Source of the DNA: Candidatus Fluviicola riflensis
Lineage (GTDB): Bacteria; Bacteroidota; Bacteroidia; Flavobacteriales_D; Crocinitomicaceae
Length of the DNA stretch: 64,000 nt
Assembly (NCBI GenBank): GCA_002243285.1
Contig: CP022585.1
Coordinates: forward strand, 62,001 to 126,000
Direction of reading: 5' to 3'
Under the pieces are notes generated by a model. That model worked only from the letters and a program-made list of their open reading frames with translations, had not been told where the DNA came from and did no database searches. Positions 19,267 through 27,680 of the stretch are shown here, in pieces (the first letter of the stretch is position 1; each line of letters begins with the position of its first letter). Made by a program: the position numbers and the translations under genes.

Positions 19267-21531
19267 TTATTTGTTTTGAGCGTCAACCACGGCAACTTTC
19301 ACCATGTTTACAATTTCGCGAACGGAGGAACCCATTTGCAATACGTGAATCGATTTTTTCAATCCGACCAGGATCGGACCAATGGCTTCACCTTCGGTAA
19401 TTTCCTGCAAGAGTTTATAAGCGATATTTCCGGAAGATAAATTCGGGAAAATGAGCGTGTTGACTTCTTTATTGGCCAAGGTAGAGAACGCAAATTTCTC
19501 GTTCATCAATTCGTTATTGAGGGCAAAATTGGCCTGTAATTCTCCGTCGACGATAATGGTCGGGTATTTTTCGTGCAGAATCTGAACGGCATCGGCCATT
19601 TTGATGGCGTCTTTACCAACCGCAGAACCAAAATTGGAATAGCTCAACAAAGCGATACGGGGAGTGACTTTAAACTTGCGCAAAGTCTTCGCTACATTGT
19701 TGGTAATTTCCGCAATTTCTTCGGCCGTCGGATTCATATTGATCGTTGTATCGGCTAAGAATAACGGGCCTTTTTTCGTCATCAGGATGTAAACACCGGC
19801 TACGATATTCACGTCTTTTTGCAAACCAACTGTTTGGATAGCCGGACGAACCACGTCTCTGTAATTGCGCGTCAATCCTGAGATCATAGCATCGGCATCA
19901 CCGGATTCGACCATCATTGCACCGAAATGATTGCGTTCGCGCATGATCTGAATGGCTTCAAATTCGGTAATTCCTTTGCGCTTGCGTTTCTCGAAAAAGG
20001 CCTTTCCGTAGCATTGTCTACGCGCTTTTTCTGTATCCGATTTCGGGTCAATGATCTGAAAGTCGGAAATTTCGAGGCTGTATTCCTGGATCAATGACTC
20101 GATCATTCGGCGTTTTCCAAGCAGAATTGGCGTACAAACACCTTCTTCAGCGGCAGTTTGAGCAGCTTTCAGAATTTTAAGGTTGTCTGCTTCGGCAAAT
20201 ACAACGCGTTTCGGATTAAGCTGCGCTTTTTCAGTGATATTACGCACCAGTTTATTGTCGAGACCCAAACGTTTCTTGAGTTCCGTTTCGTATTCGTCCC
20301 AATTCAGAATTGGCTTTCGTGCAACACCCGAGTCCATTGCTGCTTTTGCAACGGCAGGAGCTACGGAATAAATGAGTCGCGGATCGAGCGGTTTCGGAAT
20401 GATCTGGTCACGACCGAAAGCGATGTGTTTTTCGCCATACGCTTCGATTACTTCGTCAGGAATGGTTTCTTTGGCAAGTGCAGCAATGGCTAAAACCGCG
20501 GCCAGCTTCATTTCCTCATTGATGGTTGTTGCACGTACATCGAGTGCTCCTCTGAAGATAAAAGGGAAACCAAGGACGTTATTCACCTGGTTAGGATGAT
20601 CGGAACGGCCGGTGGCCATAATAATATCATTGCGCACAGCCATAGCGTCTTTGTACGAAATTTCCGGTTCCGGATTCGCCAATGCAAATACGATTGGATT
20701 TTTCGCCATGGCAGCGATCATTTCCTTTGTTACAAGATTTCCTTTCGACAAACCAAGGAACACATCCATTCCTTTGAATGCTTGTTCCAGTGTGATGTCT
20801 TTTCGTTGAACGGCGAATCTTTTTTTCTCTTCGTCAAGGTCGGTTCTGCCCGCATGGATCAATCCTTTGCTATCGAACATAAAGATGTTTTCCAAACTGG
20901 CCCCTAATGCTAAGTATAAACGTACACAGGAAATAGCCGCGGCTCCTGCGCCCGAGATTAAGATTTTGACCTTCCCGATCTTTTTATTGGCCAGTTGCAA
21001 TGCATTGAGTAATGCTGCCGAAGAAATAATGGCCGTTCCATGCTGATCATCGTGCATGACCGGAATGTCCAGTTCTTCTTTCAACCGGCGTTCTATTTCA
21101 AAAGCTTCGGGAGCTTTGATGTCTTCAAGGTTAATACCACCAAAGGTCGGAGCAATTGCTTTTACGGTTTGAATAAAGAGTTCCGGATCACTGGCATCAA
21201 TTTCAATGTCAAACACATCAATATCGGCAAAGATCTTAAAGAGTAATCCTTTTCCCTCCATGACCGGTTTGGAAGCCAGCGGACCAATATCACCAAGACC
21301 TAAAACGGCGGTACCGTTCGAGATAACCGCTACCAGGTTTCCTTTACTGGTGTATTTATAAACGTCTTCGGGTGTTTCAGCGATTCTGAGACAGGGTTCT
21401 GCCACTCCCGGAGAATAAGCAAGAGAAAGATCGCGCTGTGAAGCGTAAGGTTTCGTTGGAACGACTTCTATTTTACCTGGTCTCCCTGAGGAGTGATAAT
21501 CCAATGCGTCTTGTTTGCGAATTTTTGCCAT
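19267..21531 (-). CDS. maeB: NADP-dependent malic enzyme with phosphotransacetylase-like domain
   Basis: This enzyme oxidatively decarboxylates malate to pyruvate, giving NADPH. The 754-residue, two-domain form is the MaeB type. Residues 1 to about 420 are the malic enzyme (LAYSPGVAEPCL, VMHDDQHGTAII, VLISGAGAAAISC for NADP). Residues about 430-754 are a phosphate acetyltransferase-like domain (NPKRVVFAEADNLKILKAAQ, GMMVESGDADAMISGLT-like region), which in enterobacterial MaeB binds acetyl-CoA as a regulatory signal rather than catalysing. It is the promoter-proximal gene of the maeB-ruvA-sprA-GNAT operon; a weak -7 match (TAACTTTA) lies upstream. Confidence 0.95.
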   Translation of the reverse strand: MAKIRKQDALDYHSSGRPGKIEVVPTKPYASQRDLSLAYSPGVAEPCLRIAETPEDVYKYTSKGNLVAVISNGTAVLGLGDIGPLASKPVMEGKGLLFKIFADIDVFDIEIDASDPELFIQTVKAIAPTFGGINLEDIKAPEAFEIERRLKEELDIPVMHDDQHGTAIISSAALLNALQLANKKIGKVKILISGAGAAAISCVRLYLALGASLENIFMFDSKGLIHAGRTDLDEEKKRFAVQRKDITLEQAFKGMDVFLGLSKGNLVTKEMIAAMAKNPIVFALANPEPEISYKDAMAVRNDIIMATGRSDHPNQVNNVLGFPFIFRGALDVRATTINEEMKLAAVLAIAALAKETIPDEVIEAYGEKHIAFGRDQIIPKPLDPRLIYSVAPAVAKAAMDSGVARKPILNWDEYETELKKRLGLDNKLVRNITEKAQLNPKRVVFAEADNLKILKAAQTAAEEGVCTPILLGKRRMIESLIQEYSLEISDFQIIDPKSDTEKARRQCYGKAFFEKRKRKGITEFEAIQIMRERNHFGAMMVESGDADAMISGLTRNYRDVVRPAIQTVGLQKDVNIVAGVYILMTKKGPLFLADTTINMNPTAEEIAEITNNVAKTLRKFKVTPRIALLSYSNFGSAVGKDAIKMADAVQILHEKYPTIIVDGELQANFALNNELMNEKFAFSTLANKEVNTLIFPNLSSGNIAYKLLQEITEGEAIGPILVGLKKSIHVLQMGSSVREIVNMVKVAVVDAQNK

Positions 21532-21611
21532 GTAAACCGTTTCGTTAAGGGGGATAAAGTTAATAAAACCAGTCAGAGTAGCGACAAGAGTTGGTAATCA
21601 AAAACAAAAAA

Positions 21612-21640
21612 CCCGTCATCTGCATAAAGCGGATGACGGG
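21612..21640 (-). terminator. Terminator after the Omp28-like T9SS cargo gene
   Basis: The stem CCCGTCATCTGC / GCGGATGACGGG (21612-21640, with G-U pairs) is followed on the reverse strand by a T-rich run. A second small hairpin, TCCGCC-taa-GGCGGA (21645-21659), precedes it. Confidence 0.85.
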
Positions 21641-21667
21641 CTACTCCGCCTAAGGCGGAAAGAAGTA

Positions 21668-23503
21668 TTATTGTACGACTACTTTTTGAGTAGAAACAGC
21701 ACCTTCAGTTTTAACAGTAACAATGTAGTTACCAGCTTTAAGGTCGTTTACAGAGATTGCAACATTTTGTGAACCTTCTGCGTTTGTAACGCTTTGAGTA
21801 GAGATTGTTCTACCTGCAAGGTCAGTAATTGCGATTTCGTAGTTACCACCTTTACCTTCAAACTTAACGTTTACAACGTCTGAAGCTGGGTTAGGATAAA
21901 CATCCATTCCAACCTGGTTCAATTCGTTAACGCCAGCAGCTGCGATATTGATGTTATCAACATACAGGTTGTTACCGTAAGCAGATGTAGCTGTAAATTT
22001 GATGTGCAATTTAGAAGCACTTGCGTAGCTAGTTAAACTTACTGTTTCATTTCTCCAGTCTGAAGAAGAAGCAGGTGTAAATGCAGCTGTTTGAGCAGCA
22101 CCTGTAGCCAATGTAGATCCTTGTTTAGAGTAAACAGAAGTCCATGTAGCACCACAATCAGAAGAAACAAACACCTCTAATTTATCATTCTCAGTTTGGT
22201 ATTGACGGTAAGCAACATCAAACGTCATGCTTGGACTTGAAATAGTTGTCATGTCAATAGGAGCGATGTAAGTATCACCTTTTTTACCTGCTGCAAACGT
22301 ATAGTTGTCATATTTGATTGAACCTGTGTTTGTAGCTACACGTGTCCAGTTGTCTCCTGTTGTAGAAGCAATGTGGTAGTTTGCGTAAGGGAAAGCTGAA
22401 CTTGAAAAGTTCTGAGAGAAGTTACCTGTTGTACCAGCATCAGAGATATTTGCAAACGTAGTTGTTGTAGTTCCGATCGGAGACGATGAACCTGAACCGT
22501 TGATGTTTGTCAAATAAGATGTCAATGTATGCGATCCTGAAGGCGAAGCCGTAGTCGGGATAGCGAAGTTTGTTGTTCCACCAGGAGCGATGTTACCTGT
22601 GAAAGGAGCAGTTTGAACAGTTCCTGCATCAATTTGGTAGTTTACGGTAGCTGAAGTAATTGCTGTACCACCATCATTGCTCAATACAGCAGTAGCACCT
22701 GATAAATCAGCAGCACAACTGTAGTTTGAAGGAACAGTCAAACTTTGAACCACTGCATAGTCATCCAATACAACCGGCAAAGAAACACCAGCTTGGTAAA
22801 CTTCTTTTGTTGTGTTGTTTTGAACCCATGCAACGAAACTCAATTCGCCCAAATCATAAATGTAACTAGGAATAGCTACGTCAGTGAATGTGAATGTTTG
22901 TGAACCACCAGCTGAAGCAAAGTTAGAAGCTACAACTGCAGATCCTGAAGTTCCAGGAAGCATTTTACGCATTACGTTGTGGAACTCTGTCTCACCGTTT
23001 GAACCGGGAGCAGAAGCGAAAATGATGTCTTTTTCAACCATCGCCAATTGCAATACCGTGTTTGTCGGGTTCCAGATTGCAGGAGCTGTAATCGTTACCG
23101 TAATATCTGCGGTAGCAAATCCCGGATCGATATTGTGTGTAATTGTCATGGAAACCGGAGAAGTTACAGCGTAACGAGAATCGATAGCGCCTTGAGTAAC
23201 ATCCATGTTTGTTCCGTCCATTACACGGTCAGGAACTCCGCTGATACCGTAGTAATCAACACGTGTGTCAATTTCAGTTGGGTTGTGGTTATACATTGGG
23301 TCATAACCTGGCCAGCTAACCTGGTACTTAACAGATACAATTTTAGTTGTATTGGCATTTAAAAGTGTTGTAAGTGCAGGGTTTTGAGCCGCGCACGGAC
23401 CACAAGAAGCTTGTGAAAAGCTTTCTGCAAGAACCAGACGTTGTTGAGAATAAGTAACTCCGAATGCTGAAAACACTCCGAAGAATAGTAACGCTTTTTT
23501 CAT
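21668..23503 (-). CDS. T9SS cargo: Omp28/thioredoxin-like, jelly-roll, type A sorting domain
   Basis: This is a secreted multidomain protein, 611 residues from the ATG at 23503 (signal peptide MKKALLFFGVFSAFGVTYS); the upstream alternative adds eight residues. The N-terminal domain is thioredoxin-like with a CGPC motif (ESFSQASCGPCAAQNPAL) followed by GISGVPDRVMDG, as in Omp28-related proteins. The middle holds Ig-like repeats and a choice-of-anchor-J-type jelly roll (about residues 365-520, ASTTGDNWTRV... NLYVDNINI). The C-terminal about 80 residues are a T9SS type A sorting domain (VYPNPASDVVNVKFEG... AGNYIVTVKTEG, ending KVVVQ). It is predicted to be exported through SprA and anchored or released at the surface. 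Confidence 0.9.
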   Translation of the reverse strand: MKKALLFFGVFSAFGVTYSQQRLVLAESFSQASCGPCAAQNPALTTLLNANTTKIVSVKYQVSWPGYDPMYNHNPTEIDTRVDYYGISGVPDRVMDGTNMDVTQGAIDSRYAVTSPVSMTITHNIDPGFATADITVTITAPAIWNPTNTVLQLAMVEKDIIFASAPGSNGETEFHNVMRKMLPGTSGSAVVASNFASAGGSQTFTFTDVAIPSYIYDLGELSFVAWVQNNTTKEVYQAGVSLPVVLDDYAVVQSLTVPSNYSCAADLSGATAVLSNDGGTAITSATVNYQIDAGTVQTAPFTGNIAPGGTTNFAIPTTASPSGSHTLTSYLTNINGSGSSSPIGTTTTTFANISDAGTTGNFSQNFSSSAFPYANYHIASTTGDNWTRVATNTGSIKYDNYTFAAGKKGDTYIAPIDMTTISSPSMTFDVAYRQYQTENDKLEVFVSSDCGATWTSVYSKQGSTLATGAAQTAAFTPASSSDWRNETVSLTSYASASKLHIKFTATSAYGNNLYVDNINIAAAGVNELNQVGMDVYPNPASDVVNVKFEGKGGNYEIAITDLAGRTISTQSVTNAEGSQNVAISVNDLKAGNYIVTVKTEGAVSTQKVVVQ

Positions 23504-23529
23504 ATTGCTTGAAATTTTATAGTACATAC

Positions 23530-23537
23530 CAAAGCTA
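23530..23537 (-). promoter_or_regulatory. -7 promoter element for the 21668-23503 gene
   Basis: TAGCTTTG on the reverse strand matches the Bacteroidota -7 consensus TAnnTTTG exactly and lies 26 nt before the start codon. No TTG is present at the ideal -33 distance. Confidence 0.55.
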
Positions 23538-23599
23538 ATGGATGTTTTCGTTACTTACTAATTAATGGCACCATAAAAGAATATTGATTATTGGAATGC

Positions 23600-23607
23600 T
23601 AAATTTG
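23600..23607 (+). promoter_or_regulatory. -7 promoter element for the sirtuin gene
   Basis: TAAATTTG matches TAnnTTTG exactly, 23 nt before the ATG at 23631. No properly spaced -33 TTG is visible. Confidence 0.55.
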
Positions 23608-23630
23608 CGTTAAATTGATACTTTCAGAGT

Positions 23631-24344
23631 ATGAAGCTCAAAATGATTGTTTTAACCGGTGCCGGGATCAGTGCTGAAAGTGGAATTGCTACTTTCCGTG
23701 ATTCTGATGGTTTGTGGGAACAGTACCGTATTGAGGATGTTGCGACCCCGGAAGCATGGAAGAAAAATCCGGAATTGGTACAACGTTTTTACAACGAGCG
23801 GAGAAAACAGGTATTGGCTTGCGAACCTAACGCAGCACATCATTTCTTTGCGCGTTGCGAAGAATTGTTTGATATGACAATTATTACACAGAATATCGAT
23901 GATTTGCACCACCGCGCAGGTAGTTCGAATGTAGTGCACCTGCATGGGGAAATCCGAAAAAGCAAAAGCTCGGGACCAACACAGGAACACGCTTATTACG
24001 ATATTGAGGGATGGGAATTGACAATGGACGATCATTGTCCTGACGGATATGTTCTGCGGCCACATGTGGTATGGTTCGGTGAAGCTGTTCCGAATCTGGA
24101 AAGAGCAGTTTTGAAAGTTGCCGAAGCAGATATCCTGGTGGTGGTGGGAACATCACTGAATGTATATCCGGCAGCCAACCTGATTCACTACACGCCAGAT
24201 CATTGCCGCAAGTTTGTGATTGACCCGAAGGCCGATGAACTTGAGGTTCCACTTTCGTTTACCAGGATCAACGCGACGGCGGTGGAAGGAGTGAAACTAA
24301 TTGAAAAGTTTCTAATTGAAAATGGAAAAGAGGATTCCCGATAA
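23631..24344 (+). CDS. cobB: NAD-dependent protein deacylase, sirtuin family (CobB-like)
   Basis: Sirtuins remove acyl groups from lysine using NAD+. The 237-residue protein has GAGISAESGIATFRDSDGLW, the NID motif in TQNIDDLHHRAG, the catalytic histidine in VVHLHGEI, and VVGTSLNVYPA. The Y-x-x-R pair in RFYNERRKQ matches the residues that favour succinyl/malonyl substrates in class III sirtuins. The two CxxC pairs of a zinc module are absent: the region between HLHGEI and RPHVVWFGE has a single Cys. It is monocistronic, with a good -7 element upstream and a shared terminator downstream. Confidence 0.93.
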   Translation: MKLKMIVLTGAGISAESGIATFRDSDGLWEQYRIEDVATPEAWKKNPELVQRFYNERRKQVLACEPNAAHHFFARCEELFDMTIITQNIDDLHHRAGSSNVVHLHGEIRKSKSSGPTQEHAYYDIEGWELTMDDHCPDGYVLRPHVVWFGEAVPNLERAVLKVAEADILVVVGTSLNVYPAANLIHYTPDHCRKFVIDPKADELEVPLSFTRINATAVEGVKLIEKFLIENGKEDSR

Positions 24345-24349
24345 AACAA

Positions 24350-24380
24350 AAAAGTCATCCGCCTGAGACGAATGACTTTT
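24350..24380. terminator. Bidirectional terminator between convergent genes
   Basis: The stem AAAAGTCATCCG / CGAATGACTTTT (24350-24361 and 24369-24380) is flanked by A- and T-rich runs. It can end both the sirtuin gene and the 24406-25158 gene. Confidence 0.85.
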
Positions 24381-24405
24381 CAATTTTATAAGTTAAGTAA
24401 CTAAA

Positions 24406-25158
24406 TCAGTGCTTCACAACCACACGACGTGTTTGAATGGCTTCACCTTTTTCAGCAACGGCAATAAAATAAACACCGTTTTTAAAGTTGCTTACATCAA
24501 TTTTCTTGATTGCACCTGCTTCGTCAGAGTAAATGACTTTACCCAATACATCCGTTACACGTACATTGTAGTCACCTGAAATACCAACAGTATTTACGGT
24601 GATTATTGAAGATGCAGGATTCGGGTAAGCTGTCATTCCAACCTGAACCGGCTCAGGATCGTTGATTCCGGCAGTTTGGTTGATATGGATGTCAATACTA
24701 TCTACGGCAGTTAAACCTTCCATGAAATAGTAACGGTATAATCCACCACCTTCAACGGTATTTATAGAAAAAATAGGTTTTAATTCAGCTGTAGAATCAT
24801 TCATTACGGTAACTTCTGGAGAAGTCCATGGATTTGCAGCCTGGTTACCATAACAAAGACCTTCAAAGTTTGGATCATAGCAAGGTCCCCAGCAATTCTG
24901 CTCAGTCCACTCAACAGGGACATTTAATCGAACACGTTTAATAGCGAGCATCTTTGTTGAGCCTGTCATGTTTTTAATGTAAAGGTGTACTGTAAGATCT
25001 GTTCCGACTGAGACATTATTTTCAACATGCACTCCACCTCCGATATCAACAGAGCCAGCGTCAACTGAATTGCAGGAAGATTCGTGATATACTTCGTATT
25101 GTCCCCAACTTAAAGAGACAAGTGATAAAGCTGCAAAGAGAGTGTATAATTTTTTCAT
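24406..25158 (-). CDS. T9SS type A sorting domain protein
   Basis: This is a 250-residue exported protein with a signal peptide (MKKLYTLFAALSLVSLSWG). The mature N-terminal part is a beta-sandwich-like region of unknown function containing four cysteines (SSCNSVDAG, NCWGPCYD, GLCYG) that may form disulfides. The last about 80 residues are a type A T9SS sorting domain (GMTAYPNPASSIITVNTVG ... NFKNGVYFIAVAEKG, ending RRVVVKH). It is monocistronic with a perfect -7 element upstream. It is probably a small secreted or surface-attached protein delivered through SprA. Confidence 0.87.
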   Translation of the reverse strand: MKKLYTLFAALSLVSLSWGQYEVYHESSCNSVDAGSVDIGGGVHVENNVSVGTDLTVHLYIKNMTGSTKMLAIKRVRLNVPVEWTEQNCWGPCYDPNFEGLCYGNQAANPWTSPEVTVMNDSTAELKPIFSINTVEGGGLYRYYFMEGLTAVDSIDIHINQTAGINDPEPVQVGMTAYPNPASSIITVNTVGISGDYNVRVTDVLGKVIYSDEAGAIKKIDVSNFKNGVYFIAVAEKGEAIQTRRVVVKH

Positions 25159-25174
25159 GTTTTAAGGTTTTGAA

Positions 25175-25182
25175 CAAATATA
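25175..25182 (-). promoter_or_regulatory. -7 promoter element for the 24406-25158 gene
   Basis: TATATTTG on the reverse strand matches TAnnTTTG exactly, 16 nt before the start codon. The remaining gap to 25491 (about 300 nt, AT-rich) between the two divergent genes shows nothing else recognisable. Confidence 0.6.
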
Positions 25183-25491
25183 AGCCAAAAAACAACCCGA
25201 TTCACAGGCATTTGCAAGGCTTTGTTTGGTAAGATTACAATTTTTTTGGCAATTGCAGAGCGGTGTTCAGACCAAAAAGGCTCAAATTTCCCTGAAAATA
25301 GCTTATACTGTGTTTTCCGTTGATTAAACGGTTTAAAAGACCTTGTGTTAGCTTTTCAATAATTATGACCAAGCTTTGTTATTTTTAGGAATACAAGAGT
25401 TTGTTGAAACTCAAAAATGCAGAACTGAGTATTTCGGCTTATATTTGGATTTCGGCATGGAAGTTGAAAGCTTGCCGAAAAACCATAAACT

Positions 25492-25995
25492 ATGAAAAAA
25501 ATTGCTTTACTTTTTATCGGACTCGCACTCACCACTTTGTCTATCGCACAAGAAGAAGGAAGTGTAAAACAATTACCTGAAGTGACCCTGAAAGATATGG
25601 ACGGGAAAACAGTTAAAACAAATCAACTGGGTTTTGAAGGTCCGGTGGTAATTTCGTTTTGGGCAACCTGGTGTGCTCCTTGTAAACGTGAGTTGAATAC
25701 GATTCACGAAACATACGAAGACTGGCAGGCTGAAACAGGCGTGAACATTGTGGCCGTTTCCATTGATGATCAGAAAACATTGGATCAGGTACCTGTTTAC
25801 GTAAATGGAAAAGGATGGGATTATTTGGTGTTAATGGATCCGAACGGTGATTTCAAACGTGCGATGGGTGTCAACAATGTGCCACATACATTCCTGGTAG
25901 ATGCTGCCGGAAACATTGTTTACTCGCACAATAGCTACGCACCTGGTGACGAAGAAAAATTGTACGAAGAAATCAAAAAACTGGCTAAAAAATAG
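25492..25995 (+). CDS. Periplasmic thioredoxin-like (TlpA/ResA-type) protein
   Basis: This 167-residue exported thiol-disulfide protein has a signal peptide (MKKIALLFIGLALTTLSIAQ), the active site WATWCAPCKREL (Cys61 and Cys64), the strand VNIVAVSIDD and the cis-Pro loop VNNVPHTFLVD. Such proteins usually reduce disulfides in the envelope. It is the first gene of a forward operon with a DUF6029 protein (11 bp downstream) and an Omp28 lipoprotein, so its client may be one of these cysteine-containing envelope proteins; that is inference. Confidence 0.93.
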   Translation: MKKIALLFIGLALTTLSIAQEEGSVKQLPEVTLKDMDGKTVKTNQLGFEGPVVISFWATWCAPCKRELNTIHETYEDWQAETGVNIVAVSIDDQKTLDQVPVYVNGKGWDYLVLMDPNGDFKRAMGVNNVPHTFLVDAAGNIVYSHNSYAPGDEEKLYEEIKKLAKK

Positions 25996-26006
25996 AACTC
26001 TGCTAC

Positions 26007-27662
26007 ATGAGAAATTGGATCATTGGTATCGCAGCATTGTCCGGGTCGCTTAACGCACTCGGACAATCTTCTTTAGGGTCGATTACGGGGAACATGGAAG
26101 CTACGTTCCAGTACCTGAATAACGACTCGCTTATCGGCGCAACCCAACCAACGGAAAAGGGTTTGTTGAATTCATACATGAATGTGTTTTACACCAACGG
26201 TCATTTTAAAGCCGGTGCACGTGTAGAATCATATCTTCCAAGAATTCAGGGATATCCGAATCGTTTCGACGGAACCGGGATCGGTATGCGTTATGTAGGC
26301 TATACCAATGATTATGTAGATGTTACGCTAGGAAATTTCTATGAGCAATTTGGCTCCGGAATGATTTTCAGGGCTTATGAAGATCGCAGCTTGGGTTATG
26401 ACAATACCGTTGACGGCGCACGCCTGATTCTGCGTCCTTACAAAGGAGTTCAGCTCAAAGGAATTTACGGAATTCAACGCTATTCATTTGAAGGTGGCCG
26501 TGTGGTTGGAGCAGCGGGCATTACTCGCGGTTTCGACGGCGAATTACATTTGAATTCATTACTTCCACGTTTGGATTCAAGCGGATTCAATATTACACTG
26601 GGTGGTTCGTTTGTGAGTAAATACCAAAAAGATGATCGGGAAGATCTGGTTCTTCCGGAGAATGTTGGTAGTTACGGCGGCCGTTTCCAGGTGCGCTACA
26701 AAAAATTTGATTTGAAAGCAGAATACATCCACAAGGAAAACGATCCTTCGGAAGACAACGGTTATATCTACAATCCCGGACACGCGGCATTGATCAACTT
26801 CGGTTATTCACGTAAAGGTTTTGGTTTTGCACTTTCTGCCAAATCAGTCGACAATATGAGTTACCGAGCCGACAGGAGCAAGGGATTACAGGATGCATTT
26901 ATCAATTATTTACCGGCATTGAACAAAACACATTCATACAACCTGGTTGCAACTTTGTATCCGTATGCGACCCGGCCGGTTGGAGAAATTGCCTACCAGG
27001 CAGAAGTATTGTATACTATTTCGAAAGAAAAAACACGCCGGGGAAAATATGGCATTCCAATCAATGTGAACTTTTCAACGGCTTACCTGCCCATGCAACA
27101 TACATCAGGAATCAATCCTGCTGATTCAAGCGGAATCACTTATGTTGGAAGACCATTTGATATGAGCGACAGTTTGATGTGGCGTGATATCAATGCCAAT
27201 ATTTCGTACAAGTTCAACAAATCATTGAGTTTGACATTGGCTTATTTCAATATTACACTGAATAACGATGTTTCCAGGGTAACTGAAGATGCTGTTGGGT
27301 TGATCAATGCCAACATCGCGGTGGCTGAAATCGGCTGGAAAATCAACAAGAAGCACAACCTTCGAACCGAATTGCAGGCCTTGTTTGTTGAAAAAGACAA
27401 AGGGAATTGGGCAACCGTTGTGTTGGAATACACTATTTCACCGGGATGGTTCTTTGGTTTAATTGACCAATATAATTATGGAAATCCAAATGAAGATCAT
27501 CGTTTACATCATGTTTACGGCTCCATCGGCTGGATCAAAGACGCAACCCGTTTGACAATTAATTATGGTCGCCAACGAGCAGGATTGTTTTGTGTAGGTG
27601 GTGTTTGCCGTGTGGTTCCGGCATCAAATGGATTAACGCTTTCATTCACCCAAAGTTTTTAA
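26007..27662 (+). CDS. DUF6029 family outer-membrane barrel protein
   Basis: This 551-residue protein has a signal peptide (MRNWIIGIAALSGSLNALG) followed by the DUF6029 pattern GNMEATFQYLNND, NVFYTNGHFKAGARVESYLP and VDVTLGNFYEQFGSGMIFR. Alternating beta-strands run to the C-terminus, which ends GLTLSFTQSF with the terminal Phe typical of outer-membrane barrels. The function is unknown. It sits between a thioredoxin-like gene and an Omp28 gene, an arrangement I believe recurs in Flavobacteriia. Confidence 0.85.
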   Translation: MRNWIIGIAALSGSLNALGQSSLGSITGNMEATFQYLNNDSLIGATQPTEKGLLNSYMNVFYTNGHFKAGARVESYLPRIQGYPNRFDGTGIGMRYVGYTNDYVDVTLGNFYEQFGSGMIFRAYEDRSLGYDNTVDGARLILRPYKGVQLKGIYGIQRYSFEGGRVVGAAGITRGFDGELHLNSLLPRLDSSGFNITLGGSFVSKYQKDDREDLVLPENVGSYGGRFQVRYKKFDLKAEYIHKENDPSEDNGYIYNPGHAALINFGYSRKGFGFALSAKSVDNMSYRADRSKGLQDAFINYLPALNKTHSYNLVATLYPYATRPVGEIAYQAEVLYTISKEKTRRGKYGIPINVNFSTAYLPMQHTSGINPADSSGITYVGRPFDMSDSLMWRDINANISYKFNKSLSLTLAYFNITLNNDVSRVTEDAVGLINANIAVAEIGWKINKKHNLRTELQALFVEKDKGNWATVVLEYTISPGWFFGLIDQYNYGNPNEDHRLHHVYGSIGWIKDATRLTINYGRQRAGLFCVGGVCRVVPASNGLTLSFTQSF

Positions 27663-27680
27663 TTTAATAGGTCAAGGAGT

